This document shows positions 52,976 through 63,640 of a stretch of 64,000 bases of DNA, in pieces. A program made the position numbers and the translations under genes. A model generated the notes under the pieces. It was given only the letters and a program-made list of their open reading frames with translations. It was not told the DNA's origin and ran no database searches. The stretch is from Myotis daubentonii. Taxonomy: Eukaryota; Chordata; Mammalia; Chiroptera; Vespertilionidae. Where the stretch lies: assembly GCF_963259705.1 (NCBI RefSeq), contig NC_081842.1, forward strand, positions 178,315,849-178,379,848, written 5' to 3'. Each line of letters opens with the position of its first letter. Position 1 is the stretch's first letter.

Positions 52976-54019
52976 CTTTGGTTATTGGGCACTAAAGGGA
53001 ACATAATAACAGGGCATGTTCTCTAAGGTACATGATGCCAACTACCACCATGTGAGTCAACCAACCCCAAATTTATGGATCACTTTATAAACACAGAGAT
53101 CACCTCCCACAAAGACTGTCAGCTTGGGAACCCTCTTATTTTCTAGAGATATGGTGGTTTTTTTTGGCCTGCATGATGTTGGTTGGTACGGAGCTATACA
53201 TTTTTTTGAATTGCCAAAACTAAAGTTTTGTGAGACCCAGATTTATATCTTCTCTAGACAAGTAGGAGGATCTGAACCAAGATCCCTAGATTCAATAGTC
53301 ATTTATACTCGGATACCTGTATAGACTCTCACCACTCCCTACTGCCTCTCCCACCCGGCCACTTCACACATTTGTTTCCACGACCACCCATTGAATATGG
53401 GACGCCAGGACTTAAGCTTCTTTCCTCAGTCTTGATACCTTAGCTCAGTGCATTTTTCCAGAGGGTGGAGTCTTGGTCCTCCCCCACTTTGTCCCCCTCT
53501 TCTGAAACCTTGCAATTATCCAAACCCCTCTCTCAGACCGGGACTCCTAGAGAATCCAGCTCCCTGTGCTGGTCTCACCAGCACGGACTCACATCTCCTG
53601 AGATCTTCCGAGATCTCCCATCAAACCTTCTGTTGGACTTACCAGGTCGATGAGGACTTCCATGTTGCTCTCCTTTCTGGTGACCAGGAGGCCCAGGCTA
53701 CCCCAAGATGTTTGTCTGTCCCACAGCCCAAACTGGGCATTGAGGGGCCTCTTGACTGAGGTCGTGTTCTCTGTCTCGGGAAGTTTCAGGGTTTCTCCTC
53801 CACCCACCAACAAACCCACCTTGCTCAGGTGTTGCCAATATCACAGTAACGCTCACTTAACGTGTGGGCTTGCAATCACTGACCCCCAGCTGACCTCAGA
53901 GAGGGTGGCTCCCTCCAGGAGCTTCAAACTCAACAGCTAAATGATTCACCAGCCCCAATAAGCACTTCCCTTGTGTCAGGTTCTCTGTTGCTGCTGAGTC
54001 CCCAGTGACAGGTGATGCT
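52976..54019. other. Unique sequence, nothing recognised
   Basis: Overlapping frames near 53448-53940 on both strands have no domain I recognise. A short coding exon cannot be excluded by eye. Confidence 0.35.
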
Positions 54020-54180
54020 AACCTTCTTTCTAGCACCAGTTAGTCTTATGTAATCATCATAATCTGCTCACTACTCTGTGAGCAGGGTCCCCATTTTACA
54101 GGTAGGGAAACTGAGGCTGGGCAAAGTTACTATCTTGTCCAATGACAAGTGTGTCTAACCCCAAAGCTCCATGCTCTTCC
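54020..54180 (-). repeat. Antisense MIR fragment
   Basis: CCCATTTTACAGGTAGGGAA then ACTGAGGCTGGGCAAAG. Confidence 0.75.
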
Positions 54181-55379
54181 TGTCTAGCAAGCACCAAAGT
54201 TCAGATCTATATCATGGAGGAAGGAGACTGGGGGAGGGGAAGGTCATTCAAAAGAGGGAGAGATGATAGCTCACTGAAAGGATCCAGAAGAATCCATAGA
54301 AGTGAAGTGGAGCAGAGCCTTTAGAAATGAGGTGGTCATTATGGGGGAAGAGAATATTACATCGGATGCCACAGCAATAGAAAGTCTCCTGGGTGGAAAA
54401 TCTTGAGATATATCATTTACTTTCCCTGGCCTGTTACATCTTCACAGGAATGGAGAGACAGCAAAGGCCAGCCTATTGGGGATCCTTGACTGCCACATAA
54501 AGGGTTTGGGACTAAGAGGTTCTGGGGAACCTTGGACAGAGTTTAACAGTGACTAATTGTAATCATTAACCCCAGAGAGACACTCTGCCTTCCTCTCCTT
54601 CTTTCTGTTGTTGAGTCCTCTTGCCTTAAACAGGCCTTAGTGTGGGAGTTGAAGGAGTCAGCCCTTGTAGTAGAAAATTCACGGGCTTTGAAGATTGATT
54701 CCAGCTGGAGAAGGGGGCATTTGACCAGGGACATGAGAGACAAATGAGATGTCAGCACTTAGAGATGAGGACAAAGGTGGAGCAACAAAAGTGAGCAAAG
54801 GAACAGAAGCAGGACTTTAGCAGGCATATTTGGGAATAGTGGCTAATTTACTCTTCCTGAAATGGGAGGTGCCTGAGGGGCTGGGGTGTGACGTGGGTAC
54901 AAGGCAGGAATGGTGGATTTTTGATACACGTCAAGCTAAGGAGGCTTAATCTAATCTAAAAGGGAGGTCTGGAAAGATTTTGAGGTAGGGAGTGAGTGAT
55001 ATTGATGTCTCGGACAATAGTCTACAGAAGGCTAGAGACAGATGCCAAGTAGAAAACCAACCTAATACTTCAGGTGAAATGTGATGGTTGTGTGAACTAG
55101 GACAGTGGTGATGTGATGATGAGCAGTAGGTAGTGTTCTTTCTACCTCAGGCATCAGGAATATCAGAGCCTGGTGGTAAACAGGACACATTCTTGTCATT
55201 TTATTCTTTTCTCCTCCTCCTCTTCTCCCTTTTTCCTCCTCTTCTCCACTCCTTTTACCTTTTTCTTCTATAATTATTTACATTTAATAGTCCTTTAGAC
55301 TTATTTTCACAACCATTTCCTCCTTTGGTTGTTTTTGAATAATTTTTCAACTTTATAAGAATTAAAATTGGTTTCTGCT
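54181..55379. other. Unique sequence, nothing recognised
   Basis: Purine-rich patches and a pyrimidine-rich stretch at 55205-55270 (CTCCTCCTCTTCTCC-like). No repeat family or coding frame seen. Confidence 0.4.
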
Positions 55380-55760
55380 AGGAGTAACAGAAACCCTTAA
55401 TAACACTAAATTTCTTTCTCTCTTATGTCATGTAGGCAGCCCAGGCCCAGTATGGCTGCTTCTTGATTGTCAGACCCAGGTTCTTGCTATCTTCCTGCTC
55501 ATTCTCAGTTCATGGCTTCCACCTGATGATTCAAGATGCCCCTTCAGCTTCATTATTGGGTCTGTTTTCAGGCAGGAGAATGGGAAGAGAGAGGACACTG
55601 CTTGGAATTGGCACCCTCCACTTCTTTAGTAATCTGCTAATTACTTCAAATCAATTAGATCTTAATCACATTACATACTTAGGGGCAAGAGAGCCTAGAA
55701 TAGGAGGGCTTTATTCTGGGTCATTATTTGCTAGAGTTAAGACCTGCTAGTGTGGCAAAG
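55380..55760. repeat. Probable ancient interspersed repeat, same type as 38240-38880
   Basis: GGAGTAACAGAAACCCTTAA, CAGGCCCAGTATGGCTGCTT and GGGCTTTATTCTGGGTCATT in the order of a mammal-wide repeat I cannot name. Confidence 0.45.
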
Positions 55761-56294
55761 AGGAAGCTATGCCCTGATGGCCTGCCTGTTCCAAGACCCA
55801 TGCAGAGGAAGTCAATTGCATCTCTGGTGAATCTCTGCCCTGGGAAACATTTTCTTCCCGCTGCCCAGGCAGGCCTGAGCCCGGTGCCCTGAGCGGTGTG
55901 AAGTACTGAGTGTGGTGGGATCTACCCTGCGGATGTGGACAGGCTCACAACCTGCAGAATCTCAGAGCTGGAAGGGATCCTGGACCGCCCCGTCCAGGCC
56001 TCTCTTCCACTCCATCCTATATGAATCGTCTTCAGCTTCTGCTTGCACATCCCCAGAACTGGAGGCTACCTCTGAGGCAGCTTCCTTCGTGAGTCACAAT
56101 GCTCATTTCTTACCCTGAATCATGTTTGCTGCCTGGTAACTTCTCTCCAACAGCTCTGATTTGGCTAGGAAACAGGTCTTGCTTATTCCTCACTCCACAA
56201 AAGAACCCATTTGCTATGTGAAGGCAACTCTCACGTCTGTGTGTCCATCTGTTTGTCCCCTGCTTTCCAACTAGTCTCCTCTGTTCTAGAGGCG
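55761..56294. other. Unique sequence, nothing recognised
   Basis: A phrase near 55957 (AATCTCAGAGCTGGAAGGGA) is common in old repeats, but the family is unclear. Confidence 0.35.
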
Positions 56295-56520
56295 GTGTGC
56301 CATATGGTTAAGCTGACATGCTTGGGAGTCACCAGGCCTGGCTCTGACACAAGCTGTGTGATCGTGAGTGACTGACATTTTCTGTGCCTTTGTTTCTCCA
56401 TTTATAAAATGAGGCTGATGTTGCCCACCTAATGAGGCTATTGTGAAGCTTAAATGAGCTAATAAATGCAAAACACAGAGCCTGTCACCACATATAGCAG
56501 TTATTATCATTTTATAATTA
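56295..56520 (+). repeat. MIR SINE, nearly full length
   Basis: CACCAGGCCTGGCTCTGACA, TCCATTTATAAAATGAGGCT, AGCTTAAATGAGCTAATAAA. Confidence 0.88.
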
Positions 56521-57499
56521 ATAATATTAAAACATCCCTGACTCCTCTTCCCTCTGGGGTAAGCTGTGATGGGATATTAGATAACAAAGGGGAAGAAACT
56601 TTTAACTCTCTGGGGGGAAATTAGCATAAAAATGTCACCTACAGTTGTGACCAGGAGCCACCCTTTTTGCTTTTGCTCCCTTTGCCAGTCTCCCTGGATT
56701 GCTATTGCTGTGCATAGAAATGCCTCCTGGGACATCTCTGGTTTGCTGCCTCCATTTGCAAACTGCCTCCTGGGAAGCTCCATCTGTTATAATAGGCACT
56801 GGTGTTCCTTGGCTAATTTGTTGTTGTTGTTAACAGAGCAGACAGAACACAAATACACAAACATACTGGAGAACTCCGGGACTGTCTGCATTATAGAGGA
56901 AAAAGGATCAGGAAGCCGGGATCGGATTCCCACCTTACCCCCAACTGGTGCGTGACCAGGGGTAAATCACAGTGCCCTTCTGGGCCTCTGGTTTTGCACA
57001 GCCTCCTCAGCCACAGCATCCCATGGCCAGAGAAAGGATGTGCCATAGTCTGAATTCCCCGGGGATCTCTTTCTCCCCACTTAGGGCTGGTCCAGGTGGG
57101 ACCAGCATCTCGGTGGAGGCTGGGTGCATGCCCAGGCAGCCTTATGTGGTCTGTGAGCCAAGCAGAGCCCACCTGCTACCAGGGTGTGATTGTTCTGGTG
57201 ATTTGGCAACACTTGGCAAACGAGTCCCATCAGGACTGAGCTAAAAATATGCTGTGTTCTGTGGGGCCCAGGAAAATCAGCATGAGATTGGCCAACCAGG
57301 CAGAACGAAGGCCACCACCAGCCCAGGGGTACAGTGACCCAAGAGAGAAGGTTTGGTTAATTACCCACATGCATCCCTTCCCCCCACTCTCCTCCTGTTC
57401 CCAACCCACATCGGGGGCGAGTGCCTTCCTCCCCCCTCCTCTCTCCTCTACATCTGATCAACCGACTTTTGCAGAGGTGTGCCATACCCCGGAAAGAGC
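56521..57499. other. Unique sequence with a weak MIR trace at 56890-57000
   Basis: GCCGGGATCGGATTCCCACC and GGTGCGTGACCAGGGGTAAA look like a diverged MIR. The rest is unrecognised. Overlapping frames at 56891-57554 have no domain. Confidence 0.35.
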
Positions 57500-57965
57500 T
57501 GGTGTTCAGGCATCAGTGGACTTGGGTGCAAACCCTGCCTCTGCTATTTTGTAGCTCTTTGGCTTTGAGCATGTGATCCTTTTGAGCTTCAGTGGCCTCG
57601 GGGATACAATGGTGTTCCCTATACCTACTTCTAAGGGTTGTTATGAACACTAAAGGCAACAAGTGTAGAGCGGCGGTTGGAGAAATGTATCATGCATCTG
57701 TATCACCTGGGTCAGGGGGCTTACTAAAAGCCAGACTGCTGGGCCTGTCCTCAAGTTTCTGATTCAGTGGGTGAGCCCTGGGGTCAGACCACAAGGGCTT
57801 GACTCCCGCTACTGCCCACTAACAGAGTGATTTGGGGCACGTTCCTAAACTTTATCTGGAAAATGGGGAAATAACAATTCCTACTTTATGGTGTTGATTT
57901 GAGGATTACATGAGTTAATTCACATAAAGCACTTGTGGGGTCCGGCAACAGCGAGCATTGAGTAA
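57500..57965. repeat. Two MIR fragments flanking a MER5-type fragment
   Basis: 57500-57668 sense MIR (TGCAAACCCTGCCTCTGCTA). 57667-57783 antisense MER5 (CATCTGTATCACCTGGGTCA, TTTCTGATTCAGTGGGTGA). 57785-57965 sense MIR (AACTTTATCTGGAAAATGGG). Confidence 0.75.
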
Positions 57966-58439
57966 CCGTGAGCTTTTGCAAGTATCAGAGTGTGCACAGA
58001 ATATGAGTTCAGTACATGTTGGTTTTCTCTCCCTGCCTACAGCTGTCAGCTCTGCTCGAATCTGTCTCCCGCTGCCCCTCCAAGGGGCTTGGTGTTCTCA
58101 GCCTCGCCTCTCTGTGCTGGAGGAATTGGGCCCAAGGGCCCTGGTGATCACCGATGACTGAAGAACCTGAAGTCCTGGGTTGGAACAGGCTTACCCGAAG
58201 GGATCAGGTCTGGAGGGATGGAACTAAGAGTAGACCCAGGTTTCCTGACTCCCAGCCAGGACATTTCCCATGACATCCCCCTGGGTCTGGAGACAGGCTG
58301 GCTGTCCCCGAGTGTGCTTAGGAAACAGCCGGTTCCCCACCCTACACCTGCGCCGCTGCTGAACATTCGCGTTATTTCTCCTTTGATTGTTCATGATGGA
58401 AGATGACACAGCTGTAAACACCAAACATCTGAGTATAAA
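57966..58439. other. Unique sequence, nothing recognised
   Basis: Short overlapping frames only. Confidence 0.4.
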
Positions 58440-58503
58440 TGACCATTTCTTTTGGATTTTTTTTCCCCTTGGGCAAATGACTTCAGAGTGGAATTACTAG
58501 GTT
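58440..58503 (-). mobile_element. Small old L1 fragment
   Basis: GACTTCAGAGTGGAATTACT then AGGTTA is the antisense old-L1 phrase that also occurs near 6780-6800. Confidence 0.45.
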
Positions 58504-58528
58504 AAAAAAAAAAAAAAAAAAAAAAAAA
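58504..58528 (+). repeat. A-homopolymer of about 25 bases
   Basis: Lies 10 bases before the start of the Ves SINE, on its 5' side. Confidence 0.95.
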
Positions 58529-58537
58529 GACATGCAT

Positions 58538-58775
58538 GCCCTAGCCAGTTTGGCTCAGTGGATAGAGCATCGGGCTGTGGGCTGAAGGGTCCCAGGTTCA
58601 ATTCCCGTCGAGGGCACATGCCTGGGTTGTGGGCTTGATCCCCAGTAGAGAGCGTGCAGGAGGCAGCTGATCAATGATTCTCTCTCATCATTGATGTTTT
58701 TGTCTTTCTTTTCCTCTCTCTTCCTCTCTGAAATCAATAAATAATAATAAAACAAAAACAAACAAAACAAAAAAA
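58538..58775 (+). mobile_element. Ves SINE, full length, intact pol III boxes
   Basis: Starts GCCCTAGCCAGTTTGGCTCA. A box TGGCTCAGTGG at 58551-58561 and B box GGTTCAATTCC at 58595-58605, a spacing normal for tRNA-type promoters. Body CAGGAGGCAGCTGATCAATG, pyrimidine stretch, GAAATCAATAAATAATAAT, then an A-rich tail. This is the best-preserved copy in the window. Confidence 0.96.
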
Positions 58776-59014
58776 GTACAGGAAATGATATAGCTAGAGA
58801 AGAAAGCTTAACCTAGCAATGCTTCCAGAGGAAGGAATTCCTCATTTCCCCAAAACCTTAGGATGGGGATGTTGATGTTTGAAATGAGTTAGGGAGCAAG
58901 AGAGCCCAGAGCTGAATCTGAGTTTGTGTGGAAGGCGGCTGTGACTGAGAGGGGGTTCTGCACTAAGGATGCAAAGCCTGGCAACTGCTTGTAATGTCCC
59001 CAAGAAGTCGTGTT
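58776..59014. other. Unique sequence, nothing recognised
   Basis: No frame or repeat recognised. Confidence 0.4.
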
Positions 59015-59144
59015 TAGACCAGGGCTTCCCAAGCACTAATGTGCATAGGAATTCCCTGAGGATCTTGTTAATATGCAGAATCTGCTTCTGTAGGTTGGGG
59101 GGTGGGGAGTGGGGAGTGAGGGCAAGGGTCTGTATTTCTTTCTT

Positions 59145-59597
59145 CTTTTTTTTTTTTTTTTGTTAATAATGAGAATATTTTCCCATTGATTTTTAAAGAG
59201 AGTGGAAGGGACAGGGAGAGACATAGAGAGAGAAATATTGATGTGAGACACATTGATTGGTTGCCATCCGCACATGCCCCAACCAGGGTGGGGATTGAGT
59301 CTGCAACCAAAGTATGTGCCCTTGATCGGAGGCAAACTGGGACCTTTCAGTTTGCAGGCTGACACTCTAACCCAGAGGTCCTCAAACTTTTTAAACAGGG
59401 GGCCAGTTCACTGTCCCTCAGACATTCCACACATGCACACTGCGGGCCTGGGACGAGTCAGCTGCTAAGCAGGACAGGCAGCAGCGGCAAAAACACCCGG
59501 CGGGCCAGATAAATGTTTTCGGCGGGCCTCATGTGGCCCGCGGGCCGTAGTTTGAGGACGCCTGCTCTAACCAATGAGCAAAATCAGCTAGGGCCCA
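59145..59597 (-). mobile_element. Ves SINE split by a hAT element
   Basis: Poly-T then GTTAATAATGAGAATATTTT, CATTGATTGGTTGCCATCCG, GGGGATTGAGTCTGCAACC, GACACTCTAACC up to 59372. It resumes at 59573 with AATGAGCAAAATCAGCTAGG. Confidence 0.92.
59373..59564 (+). mobile_element. Non-autonomous hAT inserted in the Ves SINE, perfect 8-bp duplication
   Basis: Ends CAGAGGTCCTCAAACTT and AGTTTGAGGACGCCTG. CTCTAACC lies at 59365-59372 and 59565-59572. TA is at positions 4-5 of the duplication, as for the SPIN insertion. Same family as 19161-19365 but with a different interior (GGACGAGTCAGCTGCTAAGC). Confidence 0.95.
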
Positions 59598-59689
59598 AGA
59601 GTAAGAGTCAGCATTTCTAAGCTCTGAGTGATGCTGCTTCTGCTGATCAATGGACCCCACTTTTGAGTGGCAAGAGTTCAGGTCACCCT

Positions 59690-59960
59690 GCCTTAGCTCA
59701 GCTGTTCCTCTGCCTAACCCACTATTCCCATCATTTTTCACACCCAGCTCCAAAGACTTCCCTGGATCGACCACAACAGGCCCGTCGAGGGGTCCCTCTT
59801 CTCTGGTACCTGTGTCTGTGACTCTTGCAGCACTTACCATATTGTGCTATATTGTTTGTCCCTCTCTCTTTCTGAAGGCAAGACCAGTCTCATTCATCAC
59901 TATATTCCCAGCATCTAGCACTATGCCGGTCATGATTTGGGCCTAATTATTATTATGATT
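59690..59960 (+). repeat. L2 3' end
   Basis: GCAGCACTTACCATATTGTG, CATCTAGCACTATGCCGGTC. No frame. Confidence 0.75.
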
Positions 59961-60649
59961 GAGTGGGTAAATGGGTAGGTAAAGGGGTGGGTGGATGGAT
60001 AGATAGCTGGATGGATAAATTAATAAATGACTGAGGAGAGGGGAGGAGGAAGTTATGGGTTAGGAAAAGCATGGTGAGCAATCAGGTTTGGCCTCAAGAT
60101 CATTCTTGTCTAGTTGGGGACATCTGAACCATACTCACTACTGAAAGCCAGAGTCAGTGACCCCCTTCTGATCACTGCCAACTCTTTCCACACCCACACC
60201 CATGCAGACCCTGAACCAAGAATGAACTCCGATAGGTGAATAAGATCCAGGGCTTAGAGGTCCCTCACAGGGTGGCTCTAATGAATACCAGAGAACAAAA
60301 AGCAAGTGTTGGCCATCTTTCTCCTGCCAAAGAGTTATTTACACAAGTTTCCACAGCAATCCCCTTCATCGCTTTTACATGCCTATTACACGGTTCTCTG
60401 CAGGGAAAGGTCTGGAGTTGGTTAGCTCAGTGGATTAGAGAGTAAGTCCTTCAAAGCCAAGGGCATCGGGAGCCTTTTCCCTCCTCTGCTCCAAGGCTGC
60501 AGGGTGACTTTCCTGTCCTGGCCAGTGGTGCCCATGGTCTGACTGGCCCAAAGATTAGAGAGTGAGAACGGGTCAGCTGAAATAAAAGGAGGTGCAGTGA
60601 AGAAGAATGAACCTGATCTTTGATATCAGACTATCCTAGGAATAAAACA
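59961..60649. other. Unique sequence with a degenerate TGGA/TAGA tract
   Basis: GGGTGGGTGGATGGATAGAT tract at 59965-60030. The remainder is unrecognised. Confidence 0.4.
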
Positions 60650-60831
60650 TGGAGAGCTCACTCATCAATTGTATAATCATTTTTTTAAAAAATTTTTGAA
60701 GTAATTTTAAACTTACAGAAAAGTTGCAAGAATAGTAAGGGAACTCCTAGGTACCCTTTGATCAGATTCCCCAGTTTTTAACATTCTGCCACATTTTCTA
60801 TCCCATTCTCTTTCTCTTTTAATTTTTCGAT

Positions 60832-61052
60832 TGAATCCCTCTGAATGAATAAGAAATGTTCAACAAAAAATTACATTCTGAAACAAAAATTTAAAATAAA
60901 AAGTTATTCACAAGTCACAAAACTAAATAAATGTAAAAGAAATATACCTAAAATTTAAAATGATACTGCTTCTAAGTATGTAACATTTATACTTCCAAAG
61001 TTATTAAAGCTTAAACGTGCAAGAAGATTTTTGGGACACTCTGTAATATTAC
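60832..61052 (-). mobile_element. Possible mariner-like fragment
   Basis: Minus strand starts TACAGAGTGTCCCAAAAATC, the style of a mariner terminal repeat with TA. The other end is not evident and the interior is AT-rich, with no transposase frame. Confidence 0.35.
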
Positions 61053-61506
61053 ATATTAATGTATAATTTATTTTTTGGAAACATTTGAAAACAGATGGCA
61101 TATATCATGCCCCATATATCACCCCACTTAGTACTTTAGTGTGTATTACCTAAGAACAAGTATATTTTCTTATATAACCTCAGTGAAGTTTCAGGAACTT
61201 TAAAATTAATAGACCACTTTTATATACAGTCTATATTCCAATTTTTTCCAATTGTACCAATAATGTCTTACATAGCAGTTTTTTCACCTTTGAGTATCTT
61301 GAGTAATTAATTACAGGGTACATTTATTTCTGTTTGTATTCAGTTTTACATTTTTCCTTGCTGATTTATTTTACTTGTTGAATATTTAGGGCATTAACAT
61401 GCTTCCAAAGTCAAAACTACATAGAGATGCTTTTTTCCTCCCTGATCCCATCCACCTCATTCCCCCAGCCCTTTGTAGGTAGCCAATTTTGTTGCTTTCC
61501 CATTTA

Positions 61507-61804
61507 CTAGAGGCCCAGTACATGAATTCATGCACAGGTGGGGTCCCTAGGCCTGGCCGGTGATCAGGGCTGGCCTAGGGAAGGGACTGTGGTAGGTTGC
61601 CGGGCCGGACCGCAGGAGATTGGCTGACTGTGGGAGGTTGGCTGTGGGAGTGCACTGACCTGCATTGAGCACCTGGCCCCTGGTGGTCATTGTGTGTCAT
61701 AGCGACTAGTCGACCGGTTGTTCTGGTCATTCTGGTCATTCTGGTTATTCTGGTTGTTCTGGTCGTTCGGTTGTAATGGTTGCTTAGGCTTTTGTATATA
61801 TAGA
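61507..61804 (-). mobile_element. Helitron (HeliBat-type)
   Basis: On the minus strand it starts TCTATATATACAAAAGCCTA and ends with hairpin-like GTGCATGAATTCATGTAC, then TGGGCCTCTAG. It lies between A and T. The repeated TGGTCATTC/TGGTTGTTC motif near 61720-61775 and a deleted interior make it 298 bases. Confidence 0.9.
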
Positions 61805-62119
61805 TTGTTTCTGCATTTCTTCTTGCAAAAATAAGCAGATAGATATATTTGTGTTTTCTTCTTTCTTACTCAAAAGGTGGTGTCCTAAGTGTACACATTT
61901 GCACTTTGCTTTTTCCTGGCACTCACTCCACACCCATGTATGGAGATGTGCATACTTGTGGGAGAATATTATGGCCACAAGTTATTTGCTGCTCTTCCAT
62001 GTGACTCACTTTGGACAGTAATCGCTCGTGGCATAAGTGCTGTTCAGGTCTGCTCCTGTGTATTTCAGGTGTATTTTGTAGTTTTCTTTGCATAATTTCT
62101 AAACATTTCTCATTAGAAA

Positions 62120-62420
62120 GGATTTAATCTTAAGCAGGTGACTTTATCTTTCTGAACCTCAGATTTCTCATCCATAAAGAAAGGGGCACATGCCCAGGTT
62201 GAGGGCTCTATCCCCGGTGGGGGGTGCGCAGGGGGTGGCCGATCAGTGGCTCTTACTCATTATTGATATTTGTATCTCTCTCTCCCGCTCCCTCCCTCTC
62301 TGAAACCAATAAAAATATATTTTAAAATAAAAGAAAAGGAAGGGGTATTCTAATAGGTTTCTTGAAGAGTGATTGTGAAACGTGAATGAGGTAAAATGCA
62401 AAATAAGTCCTGTACAAATC
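62120..62420 (+). repeat. MIR split by a 5'-truncated Ves SINE
   Basis: Left MIR 62120-62177 (CAGGTGACTTTATCTTTCTG, CTCATCCATAAAGAAAGG), right MIR from about 62341 (GTGATTGTGAAACGTGAATG). Between them is a Ves at about 62178-62335, starting at CACATGCCCAGGTTGAGGG and ending AAACCAATAAAAATATATT. AAAGAAAGGGG and AAAGGAAGGGG flank it (10 of 11). Confidence 0.82.
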
Positions 62421-62514
62421 CTAGTCTCCTTACTCCTATCCTTGAGGCTCATGCTTGCTTTTGAGGAGGGGGAGGAGGGGAATCATTGGTCACAGTTGTC
62501 TAGAAAGGATAGTA
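62421..62514. other. Unique sequence
   Basis: A short purine patch, nothing recognised. Confidence 0.35.
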
Positions 62515-62660
62515 TCTGGGTCAGTCAATAAGCCAATCAATATTGTAGAGCTCACCATGTACCGAGAGCTGTGACCATTGCTGGGGATATAATGGTGAGA
62601 AAATCAAACATGATTCCTGCTCTCATAGAGCATCTGGTTGATGAGCATCTCCCAGTAAAC
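62515..62660 (-). repeat. Antisense L2 3' end
   Basis: GCTCACCATGTACCGAGAGC, CTGGGGATATAATGGTGAGA, CTCTCATAGAGCATCTGG in reversed L2 order. Confidence 0.7.
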
Positions 62661-63339
62661 TTCGGAGATTTTACAAAATCAAAATGCAAAGCCAATTAGC
62701 AAGCCAGGCCCTGCAATTAACAGATTCTACAATTGTACCCCATAGGGAAGTGGAGGCTCTAAATACTTTTAGAATCCAGATTCCAGTTTGAATCATCCTG
62801 CAAGCAGATATCACCTAAAATGAGAAAGAATTGGAGCCGGAGGGAACACGTGGGGGAGGAAAAGGGGGACAGTGGGTCCTGATCCGATGAGGAGCACACG
62901 ATTAATGAGTGACGAGAAACTCAGTATCCAGGCTCCCAGGCTGGGGCACTTTCCAACACACACCCACTGTCATTCTATTTCCCATCTGCATCTTTTGTCA
63001 CTGTCACATACATACCAGGATTTCAGCTGTCGGTGCTGATGGTCTAGGAAACATTGGCCAGAAAGGAACAGCCCATTTCTAAGAAAGACCCGATATGCTA
63101 ATGTCATTAGGTCATGAAGCTGCAACTCAATCCATAATAAAGGCAATTTAACAAAACTGTATTGACATATAGAGTTAGAGTGGGGAGCAAATGAGACAAA
63201 ATCAGAATCACTCCAGGATAGCATTGTTTGGAAGCAGACACAATCATTTACTATCTGTGTGACTTTTACCAGGTTATTCAATTTCACTGAGCTTTCTTTT
63301 TTGTCACCTTTAAAATGAGCATGTCTCTGTGGGCACTGT
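62661..63339. other. Unique sequence, nothing recognised
   Basis: A 105-codon minus-strand frame (62970-63287) has no domain I recognise. 63200-63320 may be a diverged MIR (CTATCTGTGTGACTTTTACC). Confidence 0.35.
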
Positions 63340-63640
63340 GGAAGATGCTACTAGTTATTCCCAGTTTGGTTTCTCCTTCCTCTGGATTAATAGAACTCCC
63401 AGTTCTTAGCTGGGCAAATGGCTGTCTGGAAGGAAGACCACATTTCCTCAGTTCTCACTGTAGCTAGGCATGGCCATGTGACCAAGTGGGAAGCTAGCAG
63501 AAATGCTATGCCCAACTTCCAGGAAATATCCTTATTCATAGGGCAACAGTGTGATGAGTTTCTACTTCTACTTTTTCCCTGCTTTGGGGTGAAATAGTAA
63601 AAACTGGAGCTGGATGAGCTACCAACAGGTATCCTGGATG
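63340..63640. repeat. Probable ancient interspersed repeat, similar to 36100-36445
   Basis: GGCATGGCCATGTGACCAAG and GTGGGAAGCTAGCAGAAATG follow the same order as the copy at 36200. Family not named. Confidence 0.4.

Larger units (their letters stand above)
59020..59660 (-). mobile_element. MER5-type hAT split by a Ves SINE that is itself split by a hAT
   Basis: Left part 59020-59144 shows CCAGGGCTTCCCAAGCACTA, TAATATGCAGAATCTGCTTC. The right part, about 59598-59660, shows GTCAGCATTTCTAAGCTCTG and GTGATGCTGCTTCTGCTG. The sequences next to the Ves (AAGGGTCTGTATTTCT and AAGAGTCAGCATTTCT) match at 13 of 16 positions, a probable old duplication. Confidence 0.8.
60650..62110. mobile_element. Old L1-3'-UTR-like repeat, split by a mariner-like piece and a Helitron
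   Basis: Left CTTACAGAAAAGTTGCAAGA, AGATTCCCCAGTTTTTAACA. Middle CATATATCATGCCCCATATA, CCTAAGAACAAGTATATTTT. Right CCCAGCCCTTTGTAGGTAGC up to the Helitron at 61507, resuming TTGTTTCTGCATTTCTTCTT. The order is that of a common old repeat that I assign to an L1 3' UTR, with the orientation not certain. Confidence 0.6.

Noticed and set aside
58538..58775. Possible tRNA gene because of A and B boxes
   Set aside because: The boxes belong to the tRNA-derived head of a Ves SINE. No acceptor stem can be closed and the body is SINE.
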